Origin: Bdellovibrionales bacterium
GTDB lineage: Bacteria; Bdellovibrionota; Bdellovibrionia; Bdellovibrionales; Bdellovibrionaceae
DNA: 49,437 nt
Direction: 5' to 3'
Assembly: GCA_005793345.1 (NCBI GenBank)
Contig: SXSU01000018.1
Coordinates: 1-49,437 of the forward strand
The position numbers were made by a program, and so were the translations under genes. Positions 42,712-49,437 of the stretch are shown here, piece after piece (positions within the stretch are counted from its first letter, which is position 1; every line of letters begins with the position of its first letter). The notes under the pieces were generated by a model, which was not told the DNA's origin, made no database searches, and saw only the letters and a program-made list of their open reading frames with translations.

Positions 42712-43144
42712 TTTATCTCCTCTTGTTGTTTTTATTTAGTATCTAATTTATTTTTTTACAAAAAATCTTTTTTTATCTAATTCCCTTTTATGTGAATCTA
42801 ATGCTAAAATCATTCCATCGTTCAAATCGTATTATATCGAAATAAAGCAAAACCACTAGATATTGATTAGACACTCAAGTGACATAATTTGTTCCCCCCC
42901 CCTTCTCCACACTTGCAATAACAACTACCAATGATTAAGGATAAAATTAAGTTCTCATAAGTAAACTGTATTGAATCATAAGTAATTAATTTCATATTTA
43001 CTTAGTATTTTTATCAAGCCTCTTGTATTTATTAATTGAAATAAATTAAAATGATTTAAATTAATTTAAGTGATAAAACTTGATTTACTGAAATTAACAC
43101 GATTTATTTTAAGTATATAAAAGTAATAAATTAGAGGGGCTACG
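42712..43144. other. gene-free region with a C9 run
   Basis: This 433-bp gap separates two divergent genes. It contains nine consecutive C at 42894-42902, striking in such A+T-rich DNA, and two CATAAGTAA direct repeats near 42957 and 42978. I see no convincing small gene or strong hairpin. Promoters for the exported protein gene and the OsmC gene should both lie here. Confidence 0.5.
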
Positions 43145-43549
43145 ATGAGTGAAATGGAAGTTAATTATTTAGGACACAAAAGATGCGAGTTAACACATAA
43201 GAGTTCAGGGACTAAAATAATTACTGATGCTCCAACAGATAACTTTGGTAAAGGAGAAAGCTTTTCTCCCACAGACCTTATGAGTGCTTCACTTGGCGCT
43301 TGCATGTTGACTATTATGGGAATTCAACTCGAGCCCCTTAATATTTTAATTCAGGGAAGTAGTTGTAAGATAAAAAAACAAATGTCGACCAATCCTAGAC
43401 GAGTGAACCAAATTGATGTGTATCTAAAAATGAGTTCACTAATTAAATTAGAAGATCGTCCTAAAGTGGAAGAAATAGCTCGAACCTGCCCCGTACAAAT
43501 GAGTATTAATCCTGAAATAAAAATAAATTTACAAATAGAATATATTTAG
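43145..43549 (+). CDS. OsmC/Ohr family protein
   Basis: The 134-residue product has the OsmC layout: an N-terminal beta sheet, a long helix with the first Cys in SASLGACMLTIMG, and the second Cys in ARTCPVQMSI. In Ohr and OsmC these two Cys reduce organic hydroperoxides. The start motif TDNFGKGESFSPTDLMSASLG is typical of the YhfA-like branch (its first part, residues 37-55). It is cytoplasmic. GAGGGG precedes the ATG. It overlaps the convergent neighbour by 4 nt at their stops. Confidence 0.88.
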   Translation: MSEMEVNYLGHKRCELTHKSSGTKIITDAPTDNFGKGESFSPTDLMSASLGACMLTIMGIQLEPLNILIQGSSCKIKKQMSTNPRRVNQIDVYLKMSSLIKLEDRPKVEEIARTCPVQMSINPEIKINLQIEYI

Positions 43550-44229
43550 TTTGAATCTTTTAATTTTGAACTTTTAAGTCTTAGTAAAATTCGGTGTTTT
43601 ATTTCCTCAGGTAGTTTTATTTCATCTAAAGTTTGAATTAAGTTTTGTTGTTCGACGACCATCCCTTCCTCTGAATAAAGTTTTGCAGCTAAAGCAAAGA
43701 CCCATTGAGGAGCTCCTAGTCTTGCTGCTTTATCGAAGTACAAAGCGGCTTTTTTTTTATCACCTATATCATATAATAAAATAGTGGCTCCTCGATAAAA
43801 AATTGTCCAATCATTAGGAAAATACAGTTCTGCCTTAGTTAAAATCATTTGTGAGTACTTTTTTTCATCCAACAAAAAAGTTAACATAAGGGGTCCAAGG
43901 GCATAAGGCATTCTAAACCTGGGACTCAATTCTGTAATACGTAATAACATCTCTCCCAATTTATCAGATAATGTACAAATTTTTATATTGTTTGAACAAA
44001 TACTTAATTTTTGAATAAATTGAATCCAAAGGACATCTGCAATGAGTTCTTGAAATCCAAAAGTAAATTTTTCTATTTTTTGAGGTGGAACATATAAAGA
44101 GGCTTGAAATTTAATTTCGTTAAATTTTGTTTTTTTATTTAAATGATCAGTAGAAATAATAATTAAAGATATCGCTAAAATTAAACCTATAATTGAATAG
44201 CTTGAAAATAATCTTACTAATATTTTCAT
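43546..44229 (-). CDS. membrane-anchored TPR-like protein
   Basis: The 227-residue product has an N-terminal membrane anchor (IIGLILAISLIIIS). A helical domain follows, with TFGFQELIADVLWIQFIQKL, ITELSPRFRMPYALGPLMLTF and YFPNDWTIFYRGATIL. These patterns are shared by a family of single-anchor TPR-like proteins in delta-like bacteria, of unknown function. AALYFDKAARLGAPQWVFAL is a recognisable TPR-like unit. The next minus-strand gene upstream is 33 nt away, so the two may be co-transcribed. Confidence 0.65.
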   Translation of the reverse strand: MKILVRLFSSYSIIGLILAISLIIISTDHLNKKTKFNEIKFQASLYVPPQKIEKFTFGFQELIADVLWIQFIQKLSICSNNIKICTLSDKLGEMLLRITELSPRFRMPYALGPLMLTFLLDEKKYSQMILTKAELYFPNDWTIFYRGATILLYDIGDKKKAALYFDKAARLGAPQWVFALAAKLYSEEGMVVEQQNLIQTLDEIKLPEEIKHRILLRLKSSKLKDSN

Positions 44230-44262
44230 AATTAAATTATAACTCTAAGGTAATTTTAATTA

Positions 44263-44832
44263 TTACCAATCGGCTTTAAAGACAACTCCGTCAATTGGAG
44301 TCACCAAAAGTTTCATAGTCTTAAAAAGTTCATTTTTTGAATTGGCACTCTTCAAATAATCTTCTTCAGTTTTAAAGTCATATTGAAAACCCACGCGCAA
44401 GCGAGGATCAACTAGAATTTCTTTTCTGACTCCACCAAGAACTTCACTACAACTTTGCTTAAGTCCTTCAATAAAGAAGTGACTTCTTTTTGTTGTTTGA
44501 ACTCCAACCTTCACAAGTCCTGGAATTTCTGGTTGACTTATATTTTTTTGACAAAGAACTCTTAAATTTGATTCATTATTTTGTGATCCTTCAGTTAACT
44601 CTAAAAAATAGGCTTCATTTTTATATTCAATTTTACGAAATGTTTTTCCTTGAATATCAATAATCGATTCTTTAACCGTTATTGTCTTTTTATTATTACT
44701 CGTTACAGATTTAGCGGCTAAAACTTGTACTGAATAAATACAATTTAAAATCAAAGAGAAACACAAAACGTGAATTGTAGATTTTAGAACTTGTTTCAAA
44801 ACATTATTTTTATTTTTTAAAATCAATTTCAT
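44263..44832 (-). CDS. exported hypothetical protein
   Basis: The 189-residue product has a basic start and then a hydrophobic signal core (TIHVLCFSLILNCIYSVQVLA). The mature part is beta-rich, with two Cys (RVLCQKN and KQSCSEV). I start at ATG 44832 because AAAGGG lies about 7 nt upstream; an ATG at 44865 is in frame with no ribosome site. No family is recognised. It is followed by the TPR-like gene after 33 nt. Confidence 0.65.
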   Translation of the reverse strand: MKLILKNKNNVLKQVLKSTIHVLCFSLILNCIYSVQVLAAKSVTSNNKKTITVKESIIDIQGKTFRKIEYKNEAYFLELTEGSQNNESNLRVLCQKNISQPEIPGLVKVGVQTTKRSHFFIEGLKQSCSEVLGGVRKEILVDPRLRVGFQYDFKTEEDYLKSANSKNELFKTMKLLVTPIDGVVFKADW

Positions 44833-45206
44833 AAATAACCCTTTCAAATAAAAAACATTAATCAATTAATAGAAAAACTCAAACTTAAATTTGGTTTTTT
44901 ATACGGAGTAATTCATTAAACATCTCCAATAAACTAAGAGACCAAAATTATAAATATTAAAACTTAATTTAATCTAAAAAGGAATATCTTTTATTATAAT
45001 TTTAATTACAATGTTATATTAACTTATTGAATTAAATGTAAATTTAATCAAGTAACATTTATTGTTTGTTTGTACAAAACTCTACAGTTTATTAATTCTC
45101 CAATTTAAGATATACCTATTAAATCAGATTCATCTCTTTGGACAATAGGGGAAATTAATCCCACCAAATTTGGAACTGTATCCATTATTTATATGAAGGA
45201 GTTTTT
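44833..45206. other. gene-free region, very A+T-rich
   Basis: This 374-bp divergent gap shows no convincing gene. It has a CCAAATTTGG palindrome at 45164-45173 and a 7-bp inverted repeat TAAATGT/ACATTTA at 45033-45039 and 45055-45061. Promoters for both flanking genes should lie here, but the base composition makes individual calls unreliable. Confidence 0.5.
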
Positions 45207-45611
45207 ATGACTAAAATAGTTTTTATGATTGCAATTATACCATTTATAACTTTATTTTCTCAAGCTGATACAGCTTATACGGCGTATAGCCAATCCTTTG
45301 GTTTTTCTTTAACTCGAAATCAAAGTACCATTGAAATATGCACTGAAGATCAAAAAAAATGCTTGTCCTTTTTAAAAAGTATTCCTAAAAAAGGTAATAG
45401 TACTGAATATACAGAATATAAAGAAGAAAATGGAAAATGCAAATTAACAGTTGAGCAATTTGAAAAGAATTTTGCTACAGGTAATACACAAAATGAGTTT
45501 ATGTTAAATTTGACTGTTTTTGTAGTTAAAGTTACTGAAAATGAAGAATCCTGCAAGTTGAAAGTTGAATCTCTAAAAGATTTTAAAAGTCTAACTGGTA
45601 TTTATTTATAA
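45207..45611 (+). CDS. exported hypothetical protein
   Basis: The 134-residue product has a signal peptide (MTKIVFMIAIIPFITLFSQA). The mature part has four Cys (IEICTEDQKKCLSF, NGKCKLT, ESCKLKV) that could form two disulfides, and beta strands such as FMLNLTVFVVKVTE. AAGGAG lies 6 nt before the ATG. Size and signal resemble other small exported proteins of this window, but I see no detectable family. Confidence 0.7.
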   Translation: MTKIVFMIAIIPFITLFSQADTAYTAYSQSFGFSLTRNQSTIEICTEDQKKCLSFLKSIPKKGNSTEYTEYKEENGKCKLTVEQFEKNFATGNTQNEFMLNLTVFVVKVTENEESCKLKVESLKDFKSLTGIYL

Positions 45612-45753
45612 TAATTTAAAAGCTAATTACCATTTGAACTTAAGGTAGCAAGCTAAAATGAAAAAGCATCTGAAAAATATTCTTGATATCAATTTATTTA
45701 AATAGTTAGAAGGAAGATCAAAAGTTGTTAGTGCGTTCGTCTACCGACAAAAT

Positions 45754-45829
45754 TGGTGGTCTGTGCAGAACTCGAATCTGCGACCTCTCCCATGTCAAGG
45801 GAACGCGCTACCAACTGCGCCAACAGACC
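45754..45829 (-). tRNA. tRNA-Val (anticodon GAC)
   Basis: On the minus strand the acceptor stem GGTCTGT pairs perfectly with ACAGACC. The D-arm contains GCGCAGTTGGTAGCGC. The anticodon stem TTCCC/GGGAG frames the loop TTGACAT, giving GAC. The T-arm contains the invariant TTCGA in GCAGATTCGAGTTCTGC. The 3' CCA is encoded (45754-45756). The mature tRNA body is 45757-45829, and it reads GTC and GTT codons. Confidence 0.97.
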
Positions 45830-45893
45830 AATTATAACTTAAATAGAAGCTAATTAAGTTAAACTAAAATGGCAAGAATTATTTTTTACAGCT

Positions 45894-46391
45894 TTAGATA
45901 TTCAGGCTATCAAAATTGTCTCTACTTTTTGTAGGTGAAATCCAATTTTTATAAATATATTCAAATTCATTTAATGCAACGGGCATCACTGAAAGTCTTT
46001 GCCCCTTTTGCAAAACTCCCATTTTTAAAAGGGAAGTATGGGCACGCAAATCATCAAGCGTAATAACTGATTTTAATTTTAATAAATACTCAACCTCAAC
46101 GCAAAACCATCTTGGATGATCTACCCCAGCTTTTGGATCGAAGTATTCACTTTTTGAATTAAATTGAGTTTGATCTATTAATTTTGTCCGACTTACTTTT
46201 GCAAGCCCTGCAATACCAGATGGGTTAGCATTTGAATGATAAAATAAAACTAAATCACCCACTGCCATTGAGTTCATCATAAAATTTCTTGCCTGATAGT
46301 TTCTTACACCTTCCCATAAAGTGAATTTATCTTTAAACAAGTTATCTATTGAATAGACCTCAGGCTCAGATTTCATTAACCAAAAATTCAT
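45894..46391 (-). CDS. EVE domain protein
   Basis: The 165-residue product is a single EVE domain of the Thy28/YTH-like PUA superfamily, thought to read modified bases in nucleic acids. It begins with the family signature WLMKSEPEVYSI, then LWEGVRNYQARNFM, GDLVLFYHSN and GIAGLAKV, and later DPKAGVDHPRWFCVEVEY. All are in the order seen in E. coli-type and eukaryotic Thy28 homologs. The cage aromatic residues (Trp in WEGVRNY, Tyr in FYHSN) are present. It lies just downstream of tRNA-Val on the other side of a short gap. The natural ligand is unknown. Confidence 0.92.
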   Translation of the reverse strand: MNFWLMKSEPEVYSIDNLFKDKFTLWEGVRNYQARNFMMNSMAVGDLVLFYHSNANPSGIAGLAKVSRTKLIDQTQFNSKSEYFDPKAGVDHPRWFCVEVEYLLKLKSVITLDDLRAHTSLLKMGVLQKGQRLSVMPVALNEFEYIYKNWISPTKSRDNFDSLNI

Positions 46392-46591
46392 TTTTCCCTC
46401 ATACTAGACTTAAATTTTTTAAAATTTTGTCAAATATTTTTTCAATAAAATAAACAATCGTCTCAATATAAGAACTTTTCATTTTCTTTTATTTTATTCA
46501 TATAAACTGATTTATAATACTTATATTGCATTATTTATCGCTTATCAATTCGAGATTTCTATTTATAAATAGTTAAAATAGTGAGGATGCT

Positions 46592-47812
46592 ATGAAAGAC
46601 GTTTTCTCAAATTTATTACCTTCTTCTCTACTTGGCACTGTAGCAAGAAGTCAACTCAACCTAGTCCCTAACCCCTATGATCCTTTTATAATAAAAATTG
46701 CCGAAACTAAAGAAGAACTAGAGAGTGCTTTTAAATTATTTAAATATTTTAGTCACGAGGGCTTAAATTTAACCCTATACCATGCTCTCCCCTCAACCTC
46801 GGTAATTATTTTTGTTAAAAACAATGAGGTATGTGGAACGATGTCTGTTATAAAAGATAGTTCATTTGGTTTACCAATGGATCAATTTATGGACCTCTCA
46901 ACTTTTCGTCGACATCAAAGAATTACTGAAATCACATCGTTTGCACTAGCCCCTGATTATCAAAAAGAAAGTGGAAGGTATTTATTTTCAATGATGAAGT
47001 ACCTTTTTAACTATGTTGAAAATTTTATGAACTCCGACTCAGTAATATTTAGAGCCCCAAGATCTATGAAAGTTTTTTTAGACGAAATTTTATACTTTGA
47101 TTCATTTGAAAAACAATTTCACAAAGAAGAACTTGATTCAAATTCTATATTTCGAATTGGATATTTACCTAAATTACACCTAACATGGCATGAAAAATAT
47201 TTAGGTAAAAACAAAGAAGCTAACTTAAGTTATTTTTTTGATATCTTTAAAGAAAATAAATTTATTTTTCCAAATAGAATTTTCTTTAAAGATCATGATC
47301 CTGTTCTTAATACTGAAATGCTCGATCACTTTTTCATACGAGTTCCTTCAATTCTCAACGAAATAAGTTCTTCTGAAAAATACAAACTATTACACTTCTA
47401 TTACATGACACCTTTTTTTGAACCACTAAAAAAATATTTTAATATAACCGAAGATATAAAATTACCAAGAAAAAATTTAAGACACGATGTTTTAAATAGA
47501 GGTTTGTTACAACACCACAAGTGGCAATATCATAATTCATCACATATTCTGGATGTTTCTAAAGAAGGGCTATCTATTCAAGTCAATGATAGTTTAGAAA
47601 AAATGATATTAAAAAATGAATCTCAATTACGACTTAAAATGAAAATCGGTTTTAACAGGTTTGTTGAACTTAAAATTGAACCCATTCATGATGAAAAAGA
47701 AAAATCTTTAGTGGGATGTAAAATTATAGATGCCAATAAAGATTGGGAAAATTATATTGATTTTTTAAATAGTGATTTAATGAAAGATGTTTTTATTAAA
47801 AAAGTATCTTAA
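46592..47812 (+). CDS. GNAT/N-acyltransferase-like protein with PilZ-like C-terminus
   Basis: The 406-residue product has two parts. Residues about 30-190 resemble the FeeM/N-acyl amino acid synthase branch of GNAT folds: SAFKLFKYFSHEGLNLT, then SVIIFVKNNEVCGTMSVIKD, then RITEITSFALAPDYQKESGR and a helix. Residues about 305-395 (LLQHHKWQYHNSSHILDVSKEGLSI, first part) have the spacing of a PilZ-like domain, which in other proteins binds cyclic-di-GMP. The strict RxxxR...D/NxSxxG signature is imperfect: it reads DVSKEG with RHDVLNRG upstream. I infer an acyltransferase possibly controlled by c-di-GMP. It abuts the converging J-like gene with no gap. Confidence 0.5.
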   Translation: MKDVFSNLLPSSLLGTVARSQLNLVPNPYDPFIIKIAETKEELESAFKLFKYFSHEGLNLTLYHALPSTSVIIFVKNNEVCGTMSVIKDSSFGLPMDQFMDLSTFRRHQRITEITSFALAPDYQKESGRYLFSMMKYLFNYVENFMNSDSVIFRAPRSMKVFLDEILYFDSFEKQFHKEELDSNSIFRIGYLPKLHLTWHEKYLGKNKEANLSYFFDIFKENKFIFPNRIFFKDHDPVLNTEMLDHFFIRVPSILNEISSSEKYKLLHFYYMTPFFEPLKKYFNITEDIKLPRKNLRHDVLNRGLLQHHKWQYHNSSHILDVSKEGLSIQVNDSLEKMILKNESQLRLKMKIGFNRFVELKIEPIHDEKEKSLVGCKIIDANKDWENYIDFLNSDLMKDVFIKKVS

Positions 47813-48295
47813 TTAACTATTTTCTTTTTTAATTACTTCTAAAATAGAACTTAATGCCATTTTATAAAATTCTTGAGATTTAGGATCTACTTTTGAGATA
47901 GCCTCTTCGAATTTTCTTTTAATCTCTAAAATTGAAGCTCCTGGTTTAACACCTAAAACCTCATAAGCATCCCATGAGTGACCGTTATACATAAAGATTA
48001 CATTTAACGATTTCATTTGAATACTATTTTCTTCTTCTTTATTTATTAAGGTCTCTGGTGTAACTTTTTTTGATGAAAAAGCTAAGTCTGAATTATTATT
48101 ATTTTTGTTATTAATATTTTTATTATCAAATTTAGAGTTTAATTTATTAGATGTAATTTTTTTTTTACCAGAACTCAACACCTTTAAATTAGTTTTTATA
48201 TTCTGATTTTTGGATCTTCGACCAAAATAAAAAAATAATATTAAAACTATTGCTACAAATAAATTAAAATATAAAAACTGGTTCTGATCAATCAC
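47813..48295 (-). CDS. membrane-anchored degenerate J-domain-like protein
   Basis: The 160-residue product has an N-terminal membrane helix (FLYFNLFVAIVLILFFYFG). A long basic, Asn/Lys-rich linker follows (about residues 25-75). The C-terminal helical hairpin (about 105-155), WDAYEVLGVKPGASILEIKR and then KFEEAISKVDPKSQEFYKMAL, is the shape of a J-domain. The HPD motif that stimulates Hsp70 is replaced by KVDPKS, so it may dock without activating. Full dnaJ and dnaK are elsewhere in the window. Function is unknown. Confidence 0.6.
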   Translation of the reverse strand: MIDQNQFLYFNLFVAIVLILFFYFGRRSKNQNIKTNLKVLSSGKKKITSNKLNSKFDNKNINNKNNNNSDLAFSSKKVTPETLINKEEENSIQMKSLNVIFMYNGHSWDAYEVLGVKPGASILEIKRKFEEAISKVDPKSQEFYKMALSSILEVIKKENS

Positions 48296-48340
48296 AATAT
48301 TTTAATTAGACGTTTAATTAATTAATATATCAAGCATTCA

Positions 48341-48365
48341 TTAGTATTTTTAATGAAAATACTAA
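48341..48365. promoter_or_regulatory. perfect 10-bp inverted repeat upstream of mrp
   Basis: TTAGTATTTT-TAATG-AAAATACTAA lies in the 177-bp gap between the divergent J-like gene and mrp. It could be an operator serving both promoters, or a small hairpin in either leader. Confidence 0.45.
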
Positions 48366-48472
48366 CTTTTAGTTGTGTTTTTAATTGAAAATTTAAAAAT
48401 AATTAAAAACTTTATTGATTAAATAACTTAAGTCTTCTAGTAAATAAAATGTCTATAGAATAGGAGAATCCA

Positions 48473-49267
48473 ATGGCAGGTATGAATCCCTTTGAACAAC
48501 AAAAACAAATTCCAAATGTTAAACATATTATTGCGGTATCATCAGGTAAGGGGGGCGTTGGTAAATCAACTGTTGCTACGAATTTGGCTCTAGCATTAAG
48601 TCAACATGCTAAAGTTGGCCTTCTAGATGCAGATATATATGGCCCTAGTATACCTAGGATGCTGGGTGCTAATCAGCAAAAATTAAGTTTTAGTGCAGAT
48701 GGAAAAATTCAACCTTTGGTTAAATTTGGATTAAAAATTATGAGCATTGGATTTTTAGTAGATGAGAATGCAGCACTTATTTGGAGAGGTCCTATGTTAT
48801 TCAAAGCAATGGATCAATTTTTTAAAGATGTTGAATGGGGTGATTTAGATATTTTAGTCATTGATCTTCCACCAGGGACAGGAGATGTACAACTAACAAT
48901 GGCTCAAAAAATACCAATTTCTGGAGCTGTCATGGTGTCTACACCTCAAAATATAGCACTTACCGATGTTAAAAAAGCAATCGATATGTTTGATAAAGTT
49001 AAAATCCCTATTATTGGTTTAGTAGAAAATATGAGTTATATGCTAAATCCTATAAACGGTGAAAAAATACAACTTTTTCCAAAAGGTGATTTGGAAAGTT
49101 ATCTTGATTCAAAAAAAATACAAAAAATTGGAACAATCCCTTTTCATACTCAAGTTAGTATTTCATCAGAATCAGGAATTCCTATTGTAGAAGCAAATCC
49201 AAATTCTGATGAAGGAGTAGCCTTTGATCAAATCTCTAAGAAAGTTATTAGCTTTTTAAAACTATAA
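48473..49267 (+). CDS. mrp: Mrp/ApbC-type P-loop ATPase lacking the CxxC pair
   Basis: The 264-residue product is a Mrp/NBP35 ATPase, a family of Fe-S cluster carriers. It has the deviant Walker A GKGGVGKST (residues 25-33), LLDADIYGPSIPRML, DILVIDLPPGTGDVQLT and the STPQNIALTDVKKAI helix. In the family the segment after ENMSY carries CxxC, which binds a bridging [4Fe-4S] cluster between subunits. Here the matching segment reads ENMSYMLNPINGEKIQLF, with Asn192 and Asn195 at those places. The ATPase should fold and dimerise but cannot hold the cluster in the usual way. There is no N-terminal MIP18-like domain. AGGAG lies 7 nt before the ATG. Confidence 0.93.
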   Translation: MAGMNPFEQQKQIPNVKHIIAVSSGKGGVGKSTVATNLALALSQHAKVGLLDADIYGPSIPRMLGANQQKLSFSADGKIQPLVKFGLKIMSIGFLVDENAALIWRGPMLFKAMDQFFKDVEWGDLDILVIDLPPGTGDVQLTMAQKIPISGAVMVSTPQNIALTDVKKAIDMFDKVKIPIIGLVENMSYMLNPINGEKIQLFPKGDLESYLDSKKIQKIGTIPFHTQVSISSESGIPIVEANPNSDEGVAFDQISKKVISFLKL

Positions 49268-49325
49268 ACGCGAGTTCGACAATAAATATTTGTTTTAGCT
49301 TGTTAATTTTTATAATTCCATCGTC

Positions 49326-49389
49326 ATAACTCAAAAAATTATCTGCGGCTTATCGCAGGGGATAGGCCTCAATAATTTTATTGAGTTAT
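49326..49389. ncRNA. candidate structured element after mrp
   Basis: ATAACTCAA plus AAAATTAT (49326-49342) pair with ATAATTTT and TTGAGTTAT (49372-49389) across one bulged A, a 17-bp stem. Inside sits a second perfect hairpin CTGCG-GCTTAT-CGCAG (49343-49358), then GGGATAGGCCTCA. No U-run follows. It may be a structured RNA, a palindromic repeat unit or part of the leader of a gene beyond the window. Confidence 0.45.
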
Positions 49390-49437
49390 TCCTTGTACTT
49401 AAAAAAATTCTCTGCGCTAAAAGCAAAATTTATTGTC

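Noticed and set aside
48100..48180. A+T-rich triplet repeats suggesting a microsatellite
   Set aside because: They encode the Asn/Lys-rich linker of the J-like protein; similar Asn runs occur in other genes here and follow from base composition.
1..49437. CRISPR array, prophage, transposon or integron
   Set aside because: No regularly spaced repeats, transposase, integrase or phage structural genes were found on either strand. The dispersed element is too short and too sparse for an array.

Overview
The window is about 49 kb of strongly A+T-rich DNA (roughly 70% A+T by eye) from a Gram-negative bacterium. Several things suggest a predatory or delta-like lineage, most plausibly Bdellovibrionota. 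These are the many exported proteins and lipoproteins, the AgmX/TonB-like, MotAB-like and TPR envelope proteins, the M50 protease-trpS-scpA-scpB order, and RGG-tailed RRM and EVE proteins. The assignment is an inference; there is no rRNA or complete phylogenetic marker set here. I see no insertion sequence, prophage or CRISPR array.

Layout. 1-2303 holds an arylamine N-acetyltransferase broken by one in-frame stop and two unknown genes. 2321-14070 is one tightly overlapping run of eleven minus-strand genes. It is divergent from a MotA/MotB-like pair at 14293-15656. The run encodes a membrane-anchored FliG-like protein, an AgmX/TonB-like protein, two paralogous outer-membrane barrel proteins with FlgO/CsgG-like N-termini, lipoproteins and TPR proteins. 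This looks like a flagellar-motor-related, ion-driven machine spanning the envelope but without flagellar hook, rod or export genes, and it is the main find of the window.

15760-19001 holds an S4-domain gene, an exported NlpC/P60-like protein, a small membrane protein, a SlyD-type isomerase and an RRM/RGG protein. 19117-23426 is the minus-strand operon M50 protease-trpS-scpA-scpB. 23661-33283 holds an acyl-CoA dehydrogenase, a PEMT/ICMT-type methyltransferase, oligoribonuclease, a tolC-macA-macB efflux operon, an SMP-30-like lipoprotein and a SAM methyltransferase. 33304-37353 holds truC, dnaK and dnaJ. 37883-41323 is nrdAB behind an NrdR-box-like palindrome. 41371-49267 holds exported unknowns, an OsmC-like protein, tRNA-Val(GAC), an EVE protein, a GNAT/PilZ-like protein, a membrane-anchored J-like protein and an Mrp ATPase without its cysteine pair.

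How the parts may work together. In the 2.3-15.7 kb cluster the MotA/MotB-like pair would form a proton- or sodium-driven stator. The FliG-like cytoplasmic domain would be its natural partner, held in the inner membrane by its own helix. The periplasmic domains, the AgmX-like protein, the lipoproteins and the barrel proteins could carry force to the outer membrane. Smaller oddities elsewhere include a short dispersed intergenic element with a conserved GAA-loop hairpin, a TrpRS with a probable Fe-S motif, a membrane fusion protein lacking its helical hairpin, and ScpA/ScpB with long acidic tails.
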